Shown: in pieces, positions 1 through 7,412 of the stretch
Layout: the number at the start of each line of letters is the position of its first letter
Position numbering within the stretch: the stretch's first letter is position 1
Assembly: GCF_003932955.1 (NCBI RefSeq)
Contig: NZ_QOVY01000013.1
Location: 21,914-85,913 of the forward strand
Direction: 5' to 3'
From: Chryseobacterium sp. SC28
GTDB lineage: Bacteria > Bacteroidota > Bacteroidia > Flavobacteriales > Weeksellaceae
Length of the DNA stretch: 64,000 bases
The notes under the pieces: model-generated
What the model was told of the DNA's origin: nothing
What the model saw: only the letters and a program-made list of their open reading frames with translations
Database searches by the model: none
Program-made: the position numbers and the translations under genes

Positions 1-777
1 TTTTCCGTCATATTCTGTGTATTTCGGATTCAGATAAAGCTGAAACTCAACCGGCAATGTGAGGTAAACATTTCTTAGTTTTGACCGTTTGAGCCTTCCA
101 TTTTCAAAATTATCAAGGAACAACTGCGAATTTTCCTGCACAAAAACCTGTGGACGTTTCGGCATATAAGTGTCGGTTCTGTAAGCCAAGCCGTATCTGA
201 TAAACCACGGACTGGCGAAGTTTCCCAGTTGCTTATCTTTTCTAAATTGCACTTCGACACTGTGAGAATTCCCGATCCTCATCTCAGAATCGTTTTCAAA
301 AGGATTGAAACTGCCTTTGTCTTTAGTCAAATTTGCGAAGGCATAAGCCACGTTCAGCGAGCTGCTGTTGAGATATTGCGCCGGAGATTTTCCGCTCTTT
401 TTGATGCTCAAGCCCTTGCTGCTGAAGACAAAAACATCTTTACTTTTCACAGTATCCATTTTGGTGTTGTAAACCGAATTGGTTACGGCCGTTTTGGTGA
501 TATTTTCCAGTTGCTGGCGCTCATTCTCGATTTTTTCATTGATGATGATTTCGTATTTTTTAGAAACCGCTTCTTTCTGCGCAATTTGTTCCGCTTTTGT
601 GATTTTGCCTGAGGAAAAATCGCCATCGATTTTGTCGGTCTCGGACTTCATATTCGCCTTTTCTGTCGATACGATGGAATTGACTTTTTGTGTGTAAGAT
701 TTCATCTGGTCGTCGAGCGTAGTTTGGGCTGTGGCAAAGCTGGAGAGCATTGCCAAAAGTAGAATTTTGACTTTCAT
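1..777 (-). CDS. Secreted/outer-membrane protein, 3' end outside window
   Basis: The reading frame is open from an ATG at 777 to the left edge (259 codons), so the C-terminus is missing. Residues 1-18 form a clear signal peptide ending in ATAQ. Residues about 20-95 are rich in Lys, Glu and Gln and probably helical or coiled coil. The later part (from about residue 110) has alternating aromatic and polar segments such as VEVQFRKDK and WFIRYGLAYR, typical of a Bacteroidota outer-membrane beta-barrel. It starts 6 bases after the stop of the anti-sigma-like gene and is therefore the third gene of a sigma/anti-sigma/envelope-protein operon. The barrel assignment is inference from composition; the exact family is not recognised. 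Confidence 0.72.
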   Translation of the reverse strand, partial: MKVKILLLAMLSSFATAQTTLDDQMKSYTQKVNSIVSTEKANMKSETDKIDGDFSSGKITKAEQIAQKEAVSKKYEIIINEKIENERQQLENITKTAVTNSVYNTKMDTVKSKDVFVFSSKGLSIKKSGKSPAQYLNSSSLNVAYAFANLTKDKGSFNPFENDSEMRIGNSHSVEVQFRKDKQLGNFASPWFIRYGLAYRTDTYMPKRPQVFVQENSQLFLDNFENGRLKRSKLRNVYLTLPVEFQLYLNPKYTEYDGK

Positions 778-783
778 AATAGT

Positions 784-1485
784 TTATTTGGTTGTTATAG
801 AATCTTTTTCGTAGAGCGTGATTCCGAAGAGTTTGATGCGTTTTGGGTTGGGAAAATCCGACTCTATTTTGGGTTTCGACATATTAATTCCCATCGCCGA
901 TTTTGGCATTTCAGATTTCGCTTTGTCAATTTCTACTCCGAAAAGTAAGTCAGATGATGACACATATTTTACTTTCGGTTTCTGTGGGTTGAGCGAAGTG
1001 GAAGCGTCGTTTTGAGCCAGTTTTTCTTCAGGTTTTGGAATTGAAATTTCTTCATTTTTGATTAAAATTTCTTTATCTGAAATCGAACTTTGCTCTCCAT
1101 TTCCAATTTTTTCTGTCATTCTGACCGGAGTCGAAGAATCTTTATTTTCAACAGCCCATCTGTCATTTCGATTTTCAGAATTGTTTTTGATTGGATTAAT
1201 TGTCTCAACTTCATTATTTTCCGCCGGTTCAATTGGAATTGAATTTCGATTTTTAGTTTGACTGGCCAATTCCTGGTTTTCACGAATGTCAGATTTATGA
1301 TTAATCATCCAAAAACTTCCGCCCAAACCAAACATTAATAAAACAACTGCGGCATATTTCAACCAAACCATTTTCGGCTTCTCTTTTTTCGCAGGAATTT
1401 GGTCGAGTTTTTCTTCCAATCTGTCCCAAAGACCGTTGGAAACTTGCATTTCCCTTTGCTCGTATTTAGATTTCAGATTCTGCAT
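784..1485 (-). CDS. Anti-sigma-factor-like single-pass membrane protein
   Basis: The 233-residue protein has a short cytoplasmic N-terminus (about 40 residues, WDRLEEKL segment) as in many Bacteroidota anti-sigma regulators, one transmembrane helix at about residues 42-61 (KYAAVVLLMFGLGGSFWMI) and a long low-complexity, Asn/Glu/Ser-rich periplasmic region. Its start overlaps the 3' end of the ECF sigma gene by 20 bases, and the outer-membrane protein gene follows 6 bases later. Position and topology suggest that it holds the upstream sigma factor at the membrane until an envelope signal arrives. No conserved FecR or zinc-binding anti-sigma motif is visible, so the role is inferred from context. 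Confidence 0.7.
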   Translation of the reverse strand: MQNLKSKYEQREMQVSNGLWDRLEEKLDQIPAKKEKPKMVWLKYAAVVLLMFGLGGSFWMINHKSDIRENQELASQTKNRNSIPIEPAENNEVETINPIKNNSENRNDRWAVENKDSSTPVRMTEKIGNGEQSSISDKEILIKNEEISIPKPEEKLAQNDASTSLNPQKPKVKYVSSSDLLFGVEIDKAKSEMPKSAMGINMSKPKIESDFPNPKRIKLFGITLYEKDSITTK

Positions 1486-2023
1486 TTTGTTTGGTGTTTT
1501 GTTGATTAAAATAATCTGTCAGCCATTTTTTCGCTTTACTCAGCTGGCTTTTGCTGGTTCCTTCCGTGATATTCAGGATTTCTGCAATCTCCAGATGTTT
1601 CTTCTCCTCAAAAACCGAAAGATTGAAAACCAATTTGTAACCAATCGGCATTTCCTTGAAAATCACTTCCAGATCGATGTCTTGCGAAAACGCACCGATA
1701 TCTTCCGTCTGTTCCGCAATAGCGTCTGTAAACTCAGTTTCCGCATAAAGAATATGTTTATTTTTCCGAATAAAACTAATCGCATCATTCACCACGATTT
1801 TCCTGAGCCAAGCCGGAAACGATTCGTGATTTTTACAGTCATCCAGCTTCGTAAACGCTTTATAGAAAGCATTCATCAGAACATCTTCGGCATCATCCCG
1901 ATTGTTGATATAAGAATTGGCAACCGACAACATTTTCCCCGAAAACATTTCGAACAGGCGCTTCTGAGCCAGTCGGTCGTTTTTCTTTGCCTCGGAAAAG
2001 ATCTGTTGTAACTCTGTTTTCAT
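1466..2023 (-). CDS. ECF-type RNA polymerase sigma factor
   Basis: This 185-residue protein has sigma-70 region 2 at about residues 15-85 (RLFEMFSGKMLSVANSYI, DAEDVLMNAF) and region 4 helix-turn-helix at about 125-175 (MPIGYKLVFNLSVFE, HLEIAEIL, GTSKSQLSKAKKWL), the usual two-domain ECF layout and length. I chose the ATG at 2023 (MKTEL) rather than an in-frame TTG at 2050 because a promoter -10 element covers 2040-2046. The gene overlaps the anti-sigma-like gene, so translation of the two is probably coupled. The regulon is unknown, but the outer-membrane protein of the same operon is an obvious target. Confidence 0.88.
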   Translation of the reverse strand: MKTELQQIFSEAKKNDRLAQKRLFEMFSGKMLSVANSYINNRDDAEDVLMNAFYKAFTKLDDCKNHESFPAWLRKIVVNDAISFIRKNKHILYAETEFTDAIAEQTEDIGAFSQDIDLEVIFKEMPIGYKLVFNLSVFEEKKHLEIAEILNITEGTSKSQLSKAKKWLTDYFNQQNTKQNAESEI

Positions 2024-2039
2024 TTTATCTTTCTGACAA

Positions 2040-2068
2040 TAAGACGGCAAAATACCAAAATGGTTGCC
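2040..2068 (-). promoter_or_regulatory. Putative ECF-type autoregulatory promoter
   Basis: On the minus strand GGCAACC (2068-2062) and CGTCTTA (2046-2040) are separated by 15 bases and end 16 bases before the sigma factor ATG. The AAC core at -35 and CGTC core at -10 are typical of ECF sigma promoters and unlike the TTG/TAnnTTTG housekeeping promoters elsewhere here, which suggests that the sigma factor transcribes its own operon. Confidence 0.5.
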
Positions 2069-2209
2069 TCGATTTTTAAAATAAATTAAAATTAAATCAT
2101 ATATAACTGATTATCAATAAAATAAATTTTAACTTATTTACGTTTTACCTCATACATTTTACAAAATTTGGGCAATCCCCTCGCCTTTCCAAATGCCGCC
2201 GCTCGGGTC

Positions 2210-2302
2210 GGGCTATCCGTTGCAATCTTTTTTGTGGAAGATGTTTTCCCCAATTGATTGGAACATTTACCAACCACAAAAAAGGATTTCCACTACTATC
2301 CC
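2210..2302. repeat. Imperfect inverted repeat, intergenic repetitive element
   Basis: The arm at 2210-2237 (beginning GGGCTATCCG and ending TTTTTTGTGG) is the imperfect reverse complement of 2274-2302 (CCACAAAAAAGGATTTCC..CTATCCC). The spacer is about 36 bases. The GGGCTATCCG / GGATTTCC pair resembles a repeat I associate with flavobacterial intergenic regions, but I cannot count its copies from this window. Confidence 0.5.
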
Positions 2303-2354
2303 TATTGCAGCTTCGCAACAAATAAAGTTTTGCGCATCAAAAAAAGATTTTTCC

Positions 2355-2755
2355 CTGAGCGAAGCGCCTTTGCGAACCTTAAAATATTTTCAAGAATGTC
2401 AAAATCTTCGCGAACTTTGCGTTAAAATTTCTGCTTCAATCTTTAATTCCATAGGAAATACAAGCAGTTGAGATTCCTATTGAACGACAATATTGTATTG
2501 AAAATGATTCTTGTCTGAGCGAAGCGCCTTTGCGAACCTTAAAATATTTTCAAGAATGTCAAAATCTTCGCGGACTTTGCGTTAAAATTTCTGCTTCAAA
2601 CTTTAATTCCGTAAAAATATAAGCAGTTGAGATTTCTATTGAACGACAATATTGTATTGAAAATGATTCTTGTCTGAGCGAAGCGCCTTTGCGAACCTTA
2701 AAATATTTTCAATTAGATAAAAAAATCTTCGCGCCTTTTGCGTTAAAATTTTTGA
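2355..2755. repeat. 160-bp tandem repeat, about 2.5 copies
   Basis: Units begin with CTGAGCGAAGCGCCTTTGCG at 2355, 2515 and 2674 (periods 160 and 159). Each contains CTTCGCG..CTTTGCGTTAAAAT, and the first two end with AAAATGATTCTTGT before the next unit. The third is partial and diverges after about 35 bases but recovers the CTTTTGCGTTAAAAT segment. Copies 1 and 2 differ by only a few substitutions and small indels, so the duplication is recent. Confidence 0.85.
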
Positions 2756-2807
2756 ATCAACCATTAAACATTAATTTCTTCTTATTTTTGCAAAAATCAA
2801 AACAAAG

Positions 2808-3920
2808 GTGGTAAACACAGACCAAATAAAAGATATCCAATCCAGAATAGAAGACCTGCACAAGTTCCTCCAAATCGAAAAGAAAAAAATCGAAATCGCC
2901 AACGACGACGAGAAAACAGCCGCCCCCGACTTCTGGAACAACTCCAAAGACGCCGAAGTTTTCCTGAAACAACTCCGTTCCAAAAAAAAATGGGTGGAAA
3001 GCTATGAAGAGATCAAAACGCAATTTGATGATCTTCAGGTTTTGATGGAATTCGCAAAAGAAGACCCAGAATCTGAGAAGGAATTGGACGAAGCTTTTCC
3101 AAAATTGGTGGAGAAAATCGAAAATCTTGAATTCAAAAATATGCTTTCCAACGAAGGCGATGAACTTTCTGCCGTTCTTCAAATCACAGCCGGAGCCGGA
3201 GGAACAGAATCTTGCGACTGGGCCAATATGCTGATGCGGATGTACACGATGTGGGCAGACAAGCAAGGGTACAAAATCCGCGAACTCAACTTCCAAGAAG
3301 GCGATGTGGCCGGAATCAAAACGGTGACTCTGGAAATCGATGGGGATTTTGCTTTCGGCTATTTGAAAGGTGAAAATGGCGTTCACAGATTGGTGAGAAT
3401 TTCGCCTTTTGACAGCAATGCTAAAAGACACACGAGTTTCGTTTCGGTTTACGTTTATCCTTTGGTGGACGATACGATTGAAATCAATATCAATCCGGCC
3501 GACATCAGTTTTGAAACAATGCGAAGCTCGGGAGCCGGTGGACAAAACGTAAATAAAGTAGAAACTGCAGTTCGTCTTCGTCACGCACCAACTGGAATTA
3601 TTATTGAAAATTCAGAGTCGCGTTCTCAGCTTCAGAACAAGGAAAAGGCGATGCAGCTCCTGAAATCAAGACTTTATGAAATGGAATTGGAAGAACGCCT
3701 GAAAGCCAGAAACGAAATCGAAGCCGGAAAAATGAAAATCGAATGGGGTTCGCAGATCCGAAATTATGTGCTGCATCCTTACAAATTGGTAAAAGACGTC
3801 CGTTCGGGATATGAAACCTCGGATGTGGACGGCGTTCTGAACGGGAATATCACGCCTTTTTTAAAAGCTTATCTAATGAATGAAGGGCAAGCCGGAAGTG
3901 GGGAGATGGATGAGTTGTAA
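2808..3920 (+). CDS. prfB: Peptide chain release factor 2 (RF2)
   Basis: RF2 recognises UGA and UAA stop codons in the ribosomal A site and triggers peptidyl-tRNA hydrolysis. The 370-residue protein has the SPF stop-codon recognition tripeptide (residues 199-201) and the catalytic GGQ motif (244-246, in [12 protein letters not shown]), both specific for class I release factors. The likely start is GTG: no in-frame ATG occurs before residue about 80, an in-frame TAA lies at 2772, and a homologous N-terminus (IQSRIEDL) begins right after. The gene is one continuous frame. The CTTTGA programmed frameshift found near codon 25 of many prfB genes is absent, so the usual autoregulation is missing. 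It is followed by an AT-rich island. Confidence 0.96.
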   Translation: MVNTDQIKDIQSRIEDLHKFLQIEKKKIEIANDDEKTAAPDFWNNSKDAEVFLKQLRSKKKWVESYEEIKTQFDDLQVLMEFAKEDPESEKELDEAFPKLVEKIENLEFKNMLSNEGDELSAVLQITAGAGGTESCDWANMLMRMYTMWADKQGYKIRELNFQEGDVAGIKTVTLEIDGDFAFGYLKGENGVHRLVRISPFDSNAKRHTSFVSVYVYPLVDDTIEININPADISFETMRSSGAGGQNVNKVETAVRLRHAPTGIIIENSESRSQLQNKEKAMQLLKSRLYEMELEERLKARNEIEAGKMKIEWGSQIRNYVLHPYKLVKDVRSGYETSDVDGVLNGNITPFLKAYLMNEGQAGSGEMDEL

Positions 3921-3944
3921 AGTTCAATTTTTTATTTTTTTAAA

Positions 3945-4943
3945 ATGACTAAAAATATACTTTGCAACATTGGGGAAGAAATTACTTTAAATATAGGTGG
4001 AAAATTTCAAGTTGTAACTGAAGCTGATTTATTAAATAGAGTAAATCAAATTTATAGAATTCAGTTCAGTGAAGCTCCACAGAAAAAACATTTAGAATTA
4101 GTAATTAATATTCTAAAAAGTAATAGTAAAATGGATTTACGATTTTATGGAAATTATTCCGAAAATTCTATAGATTGGAAATCACTAAATTTTGTGGAAA
4201 ATCTACAAATTGACCTTTGGGAAACTAATAATTTAGAAGAAATAAAAGATTTACATAATTTAAAAAAATTAGGCATATCTAAGAATGTAAAATCAACTGT
4301 ATCATTAAAAATCTTAGAAAATTTAAATAAACTTGAAATCCTTTACACATCAATATCAAAAGATGTTGACAAAGTCGGAAGTCTTCAGAGTTTAAAATTT
4401 TTAACCTTACGAGAAATCAAAACAAAAAATTTAGACTTTCTTTCTAAGTTAAAAAACCTTACTGATATTTGGCTCACTCTGGGAAGCTATGAAGACATAA
4501 ATGGAATAACTCAGGTAGAAAATCTTAGAAAATTATCTATTCATCAAATTAGAAATTTTGATAATGAGGAATTGAACTCCATTATATCAAATTGCAAACA
4601 TCTTACAGCTTTAGAATTACAAAATTTAAAAAATCTGTCTCAAATTAATTTCGTCAATAAACTTAATAATTTGTCATATTTATATTTAGATGCTAACAAA
4701 AACATTGAGACATTTAAAGATATTAATAATTCAAAATCTTTGAAAACATTAGTCACTTCTAATTCCCGTCCACTTGACAAAGTATTGATTTATTTGGAAA
4801 ATGTAGAAAATGTTTTCTTAGGAGATAGCTATCCAAAATCAGAAATAGAAAAATTTTCAAAAGACTTCAAGGGAAAAAATCTTTGGATTCACGGTAAAGA
4901 AATTATTGGAAAACACGAGTACGAAAATCCTTTTCTAAAATAA
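3945..4943 (+). CDS. Leucine-rich-repeat-like protein of unknown function
   Basis: The 332-residue protein lacks a signal peptide. From about residue 70 to 300 it shows irregular 20-24-residue repeats with the spacing LxxLxxLxL (LHNLKKLGI, LENLNKLEIL, LQSLKFLTL, LSKLKNLTDIWL, VENLRKLSI, LNNLSYLYL), typical of a leucine-rich-repeat solenoid for protein binding. The N-terminal about 65 residues form a separate domain I do not recognise. The gene is clearly more AT-rich than prfB on its left and than the E2 gene at 5524-6858, and sits with a decayed toxin-antitoxin pair, which suggests horizontal acquisition. In Bacteroidota such cytoplasmic LRR proteins are often immunity-like or orphan proteins; no role can be assigned. 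Confidence 0.75.
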   Translation: MTKNILCNIGEEITLNIGGKFQVVTEADLLNRVNQIYRIQFSEAPQKKHLELVINILKSNSKMDLRFYGNYSENSIDWKSLNFVENLQIDLWETNNLEEIKDLHNLKKLGISKNVKSTVSLKILENLNKLEILYTSISKDVDKVGSLQSLKFLTLREIKTKNLDFLSKLKNLTDIWLTLGSYEDINGITQVENLRKLSIHQIRNFDNEELNSIISNCKHLTALELQNLKNLSQINFVNKLNNLSYLYLDANKNIETFKDINNSKSLKTLVTSNSRPLDKVLIYLENVENVFLGDSYPKSEIEKFSKDFKGKNLWIHGKEIIGKHEYENPFLK

Positions 4944-4975
4944 ATGTTATAAATTTGATTCAAAGTATTGAAATA

Positions 4976-5209
4976 ATGAATACACAAATTCTCAATAAAA
5001 AACTTGAATTAATCCAATGGCTATCGACTTTGGAGGATAATACCATTATCGAAAAACTTTTAAAATTCCGACAGGAAGAAATTAAAGATTGGTGGGAATC
5101 TATCTCTGAAGAAGAAAAACAATCTATTGAAAAGGGAATTTCTGAAGCAGATAAAAACGATTTAAAACCACATTCTGAAGCAAGAAAGCTGTATGAAAAG
5201 TGGTTATGA
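4976..5209 (+). CDS. Putative antitoxin of a RelE/ParE-type toxin-antitoxin module
   Basis: This 77-residue, strongly acidic and Lys/Glu-rich protein starts at ATG 4976; a TTG at 4955 in the same frame is less likely. The sequence has an N-terminal helix (LNKKLELIQWLSTL), a WWESIS segment and an EARKLYEKWL end, the pattern of short antitoxins paired with RelE/ParE toxins in Bacteroidota. It overlaps the start of the next frame by 17 bases, the classic translationally coupled toxin-antitoxin arrangement. Since the toxin is interrupted, the antitoxin may be a remnant or may act against related toxins elsewhere. Family assignment rests on context and composition. Confidence 0.65.
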   Translation: MNTQILNKKLELIQWLSTLEDNTIIEKLLKFRQEEIKDWWESISEEEKQSIEKGISEADKNDLKPHSEARKLYEKWL

Positions 5210-5492
5210 AATTGTTTGGACGCCAAATGCCTTAAGAGAATTAGCTCAAACCATTGAATATCTCGAAAAGAATTTTTCAGAAAAATAAATTAAAAAATTG
5301 GCTGAAAAAATTGAAAATATACTTGCGCTAATCTCAAAAAATCCTAATCTTTTTCCAATTTCAGAAAATCGGAATATTCATAAAGCAGTTTTGCTGAAAT
5401 ACAATTCAATGTATTATCGTATAAAAAATGAGAACATTGAAATTTTATCATTTTTCTCCAACCGACAATCTCCAAATAAAAGAAAAACATAA
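5193..5492 (+). pseudogene. RelE/ParE family toxin interrupted by an in-frame TAA
   Basis: An ATG at 5193 opens a frame beginning MKSGYEIVWTPNALRELAQT, the characteristic start of RelE/ParE toxins (beta strand, then the helix with LREL). After 31 codons a TAA at 5286-5288 stops it, and the same frame continues without a shift for 67 more codons through KKLAEKIENILALI, NPNLFPISE and YYRIKNENIEILSFF to a TAA at 5492, the normal remainder of the family. One substitution (for example GAA to TAA, as EK-E-IKKL would be expected) explains the break. Nothing else is missing, so the inactivation appears recent, or it could be a sequencing error. Confidence 0.8.
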
Positions 5493-5493
5493 A

Positions 5494-5519
5494 AAAGCCT
5501 CAGAAAATTCTGAGGCTTT
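5494..5519. terminator. Bidirectional intrinsic terminator
   Basis: AAAGCCTCAGAA (5494-5505) and TTCTGAGGCTTT (5508-5519) form a 12-bp stem with A-rich and T-rich flanks on both sides. It lies between the convergent toxin remnant and the E2 gene and can serve both. Confidence 0.8.
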
Positions 5520-5523
5520 GATT

Positions 5524-6858
5524 TTATATTTCTGTATTGAGGTCCCAATTTTCGAGATAATCGTTGACGTGTTTCAGGAACATTCCGCCTAAACTGCCGT
5601 CCACTACTCTATGGTCATAAGAATGCGACATAAACATCTTCTGACGAATCGCAATCACATCTCCAAACTCCGTTTCGATAACGGCGGGTTTTTTCACAAT
5701 AGCTCCAACAGCTAAAATTGCAACTTGAGGCTGCGGAATAATCGGCGTTCCCATCAGGTTTCCGAAAGTTCCGACGTTGGTAATGGTGTAAGTGGCGCCT
5801 TGTGTGTCGGTAGGCGTCAGTTTTTTGTTTCGTGCTCTGTAAGCCAGATCGTTGATTGCTTTTGCCAAACCGGATAAGCTTAATTGATCTGCATTTTTGA
5901 TCACGGGAACAATCAGATTTCCGTCCGGAAGAGCCGTTGCCATTCCGATATTGATATTCTTTTTCTTGATGATTTTATCGCCATCCACAGAAACGTTGAT
6001 CATCGGATAATCCTGAATGGCTTTCACAATGGCTCTAACGAATATCGGCATAAAAGTCAGTTTTTCGCCTTCTCTCTTTTGGTAAGAATCTTTGTTTTTT
6101 GCCCGCCACGATACCACGTTGGTCACATCGGTTTCTATGAAGGAAGTCACGTGCGGAGCGGTGTGTTTGCTGCTCACCATTGCATCAGCAATGATTTTTC
6201 GCACCCGATCCATCTGGATAATCTCATCACCTGCACTTATAGAAATCGGCTGAGCCGGAGGAGATACAGGTTGAGGAGTTGGAATATCCTCCTGCGGTGT
6301 TTGAGCAATCGCCGCTGATGGGGTTTCAATTTTTTTACCTCTATTATTTACAAAATCCAGAATATTTTCTTTGGTGATTCGGCCATCCAACCCTGTACCT
6401 TTGATGGTTTTCAGTTCTTCTGCGGAGATGTTTTCTTGCTGCACGATCGATTTTACCAAAGGAGAAAGATACAGATCCGAATTTTGATTGGTAGATTTAG
6501 AAACGTCGGATAACGGCTGTTCCAAAGTACTGATGACGTCCGGATCGGGCTGAGGAATTTCGTGTTGTACTTCCTCGTAAGATTTTGCTTCCGGAGTTTC
6601 CTGTGGATGAGAATCATCTTCGGTTTCCAATATGGCAATGGGTTCACCAATCTTTGCCACCTCATCTTTTTGTTTCAGAATTTTGACGATTTTCCCCGAT
6701 ACGGGTGTCGGGACATCAGAATCTACTTTGTCTGTGGCTATTTCCACCACAGATTCGTCTTCTTTTACGGCATCGCCCTCATTGAACATCCAATTGATGA
6801 TTGTCGCTTCCATTACCCCTTCGCCCATACTTGGGAGCAGTAGTTTGTATTCTGCCAT
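5524..6858 (-). CDS. 2-oxo acid dehydrogenase E2 (dihydrolipoamide acyltransferase)
   Basis: This 444-residue E2 core subunit transfers the acyl group from lipoyl-lysine to CoA. The order of domains is: lipoyl domain (residues 1-77, lipoylated Lys44 in TDKVDSD), a Pro/Glu-rich linker, the peripheral-subunit-binding domain at about 130-170 (LYLSPLVKSI..GLDGRITKENIL), another Pro/Gln-rich linker, and the acyltransferase domain at about 215-444 with the catalytic HxxxDG motif at His416-Asp420-Gly421. The single lipoyl domain suggests a branched-chain or 2-oxoglutarate type; substrate cannot be decided because no E1 or E3 gene is next to it. It appears monocistronic. Confidence 0.93.
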   Translation of the reverse strand: MAEYKLLLPSMGEGVMEATIINWMFNEGDAVKEDESVVEIATDKVDSDVPTPVSGKIVKILKQKDEVAKIGEPIAILETEDDSHPQETPEAKSYEEVQHEIPQPDPDVISTLEQPLSDVSKSTNQNSDLYLSPLVKSIVQQENISAEELKTIKGTGLDGRITKENILDFVNNRGKKIETPSAAIAQTPQEDIPTPQPVSPPAQPISISAGDEIIQMDRVRKIIADAMVSSKHTAPHVTSFIETDVTNVVSWRAKNKDSYQKREGEKLTFMPIFVRAIVKAIQDYPMINVSVDGDKIIKKKNINIGMATALPDGNLIVPVIKNADQLSLSGLAKAINDLAYRARNKKLTPTDTQGATYTITNVGTFGNLMGTPIIPQPQVAILAVGAIVKKPAVIETEFGDVIAIRQKMFMSHSYDHRVVDGSLGGMFLKHVNDYLENWDLNTEI

Positions 6859-6983
6859 TGTCTTGGTTTATGAATTTTTCCAAAAATACTTTTTTTTTGT
6901 GAATTATACAATTGTATTTTTTTCAAGATTGCGAAATGTTTTTTTTATACATTTGATTGTCAAATATTTTATACCGTTAGATA

Positions 6984-7274
6984 ATGCAAATTTACTTAAG
7001 TGCGGTCTTTCATATCAAAGAGAATGCGATGATGGACGCTATCGAACTACTAAAAAAACTGGTGATAGAAACCCGTAAGGAGCAGGGATGCGTGCAGTAT
7101 GACCTTTTCGAAGATCACAGAAACAAAGGTGTTTTTTTCGTCCACGAAAATTGGCAATCTGCAGAAGATTTGCATAGCCATCAAGTTTCCGATTATTTGG
7201 CAGATTTTCGCGAAGACATCGCTCCGATGTTGGAAAATCCTACCATAGTCTATATGGGCAATAAACTTTTCTGA
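6984..7274 (+). CDS. Antibiotic biosynthesis monooxygenase (ABM/YgiN-like) domain protein
   Basis: The 96-residue protein matches the single-domain ABM fold (ferredoxin-like dimer) seen in YgiN-type quinol monooxygenases and heme-degrading relatives. It has a first strand IYLSAVFHIKE, then the helix AIELLKKLVIETRKEQGC, the VQYDLFED strand, the FFVHENWQSAEDLHSH segment that nearly always marks this family, and a C-terminal DYLADF helix. Length is normal. It is divergent from the E2 gene and followed by a 138-base gap before the M36 peptidase. The substrate is unknown; no heme-binding Asn/His pattern of IsdG can be confirmed. Confidence 0.87.
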   Translation: MQIYLSAVFHIKENAMMDAIELLKKLVIETRKEQGCVQYDLFEDHRNKGVFFVHENWQSAEDLHSHQVSDYLADFREDIAPMLENPTIVYMGNKLF

Positions 7275-7330
7275 TTCTTTTATTGATAAAATATAACCGC
7301 TAATTTTAATAAATCTTTAAAACATCAAAA

Positions 7331-7338
7331 TATATTTG
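7331..7338 (+). promoter_or_regulatory. -7 element TATATTTG upstream of M36 peptidase
   Basis: TATATTTG matches the Bacteroidota -7 consensus TAnnTTTG and would give a 5' leader of about 70 bases. No good TTG at the expected -33 distance is seen. Confidence 0.4.
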
Positions 7339-7412
7339 CATTTATTGATAAAAGAAAGAAATTTTTAAATATTTTTGTTAACTAATTTTTTACAAATAAT
7401 TTACAGTTTAAT

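Larger units (their letters stand above)
2051..2807. other. 757-base intergenic region filled with repeats
   Basis: I find no credible gene. The stretch holds an imperfect inverted repeat (2210-2302) and a 160-bp tandem repeat (2355-2755), entered separately. A 92-codon plus-strand frame at 2193-2471 runs through repeat sequence and has no protein-like character. The last 30 bases contain TATTTTTG (2783-2790), a plausible -7 element for prfB. Confidence 0.7.

Noticed and set aside
2193..2471. 92-codon plus-strand frame with an ATG in the intergenic repeats
   Set aside because: It passes through the inverted and tandem repeats, has no protein-like pattern and does not persist in the second repeat unit.
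2355..2755. CRISPR array
   Set aside because: The repeats are 160 bp with no unique spacers, and no cas genes are present in the window.
2757..3584. 275-codon minus-strand frame
   Set aside because: It is antisense to prfB, which has unmistakable RF2 motifs, and its Phe/His-rich sequence is a codon-shadow.
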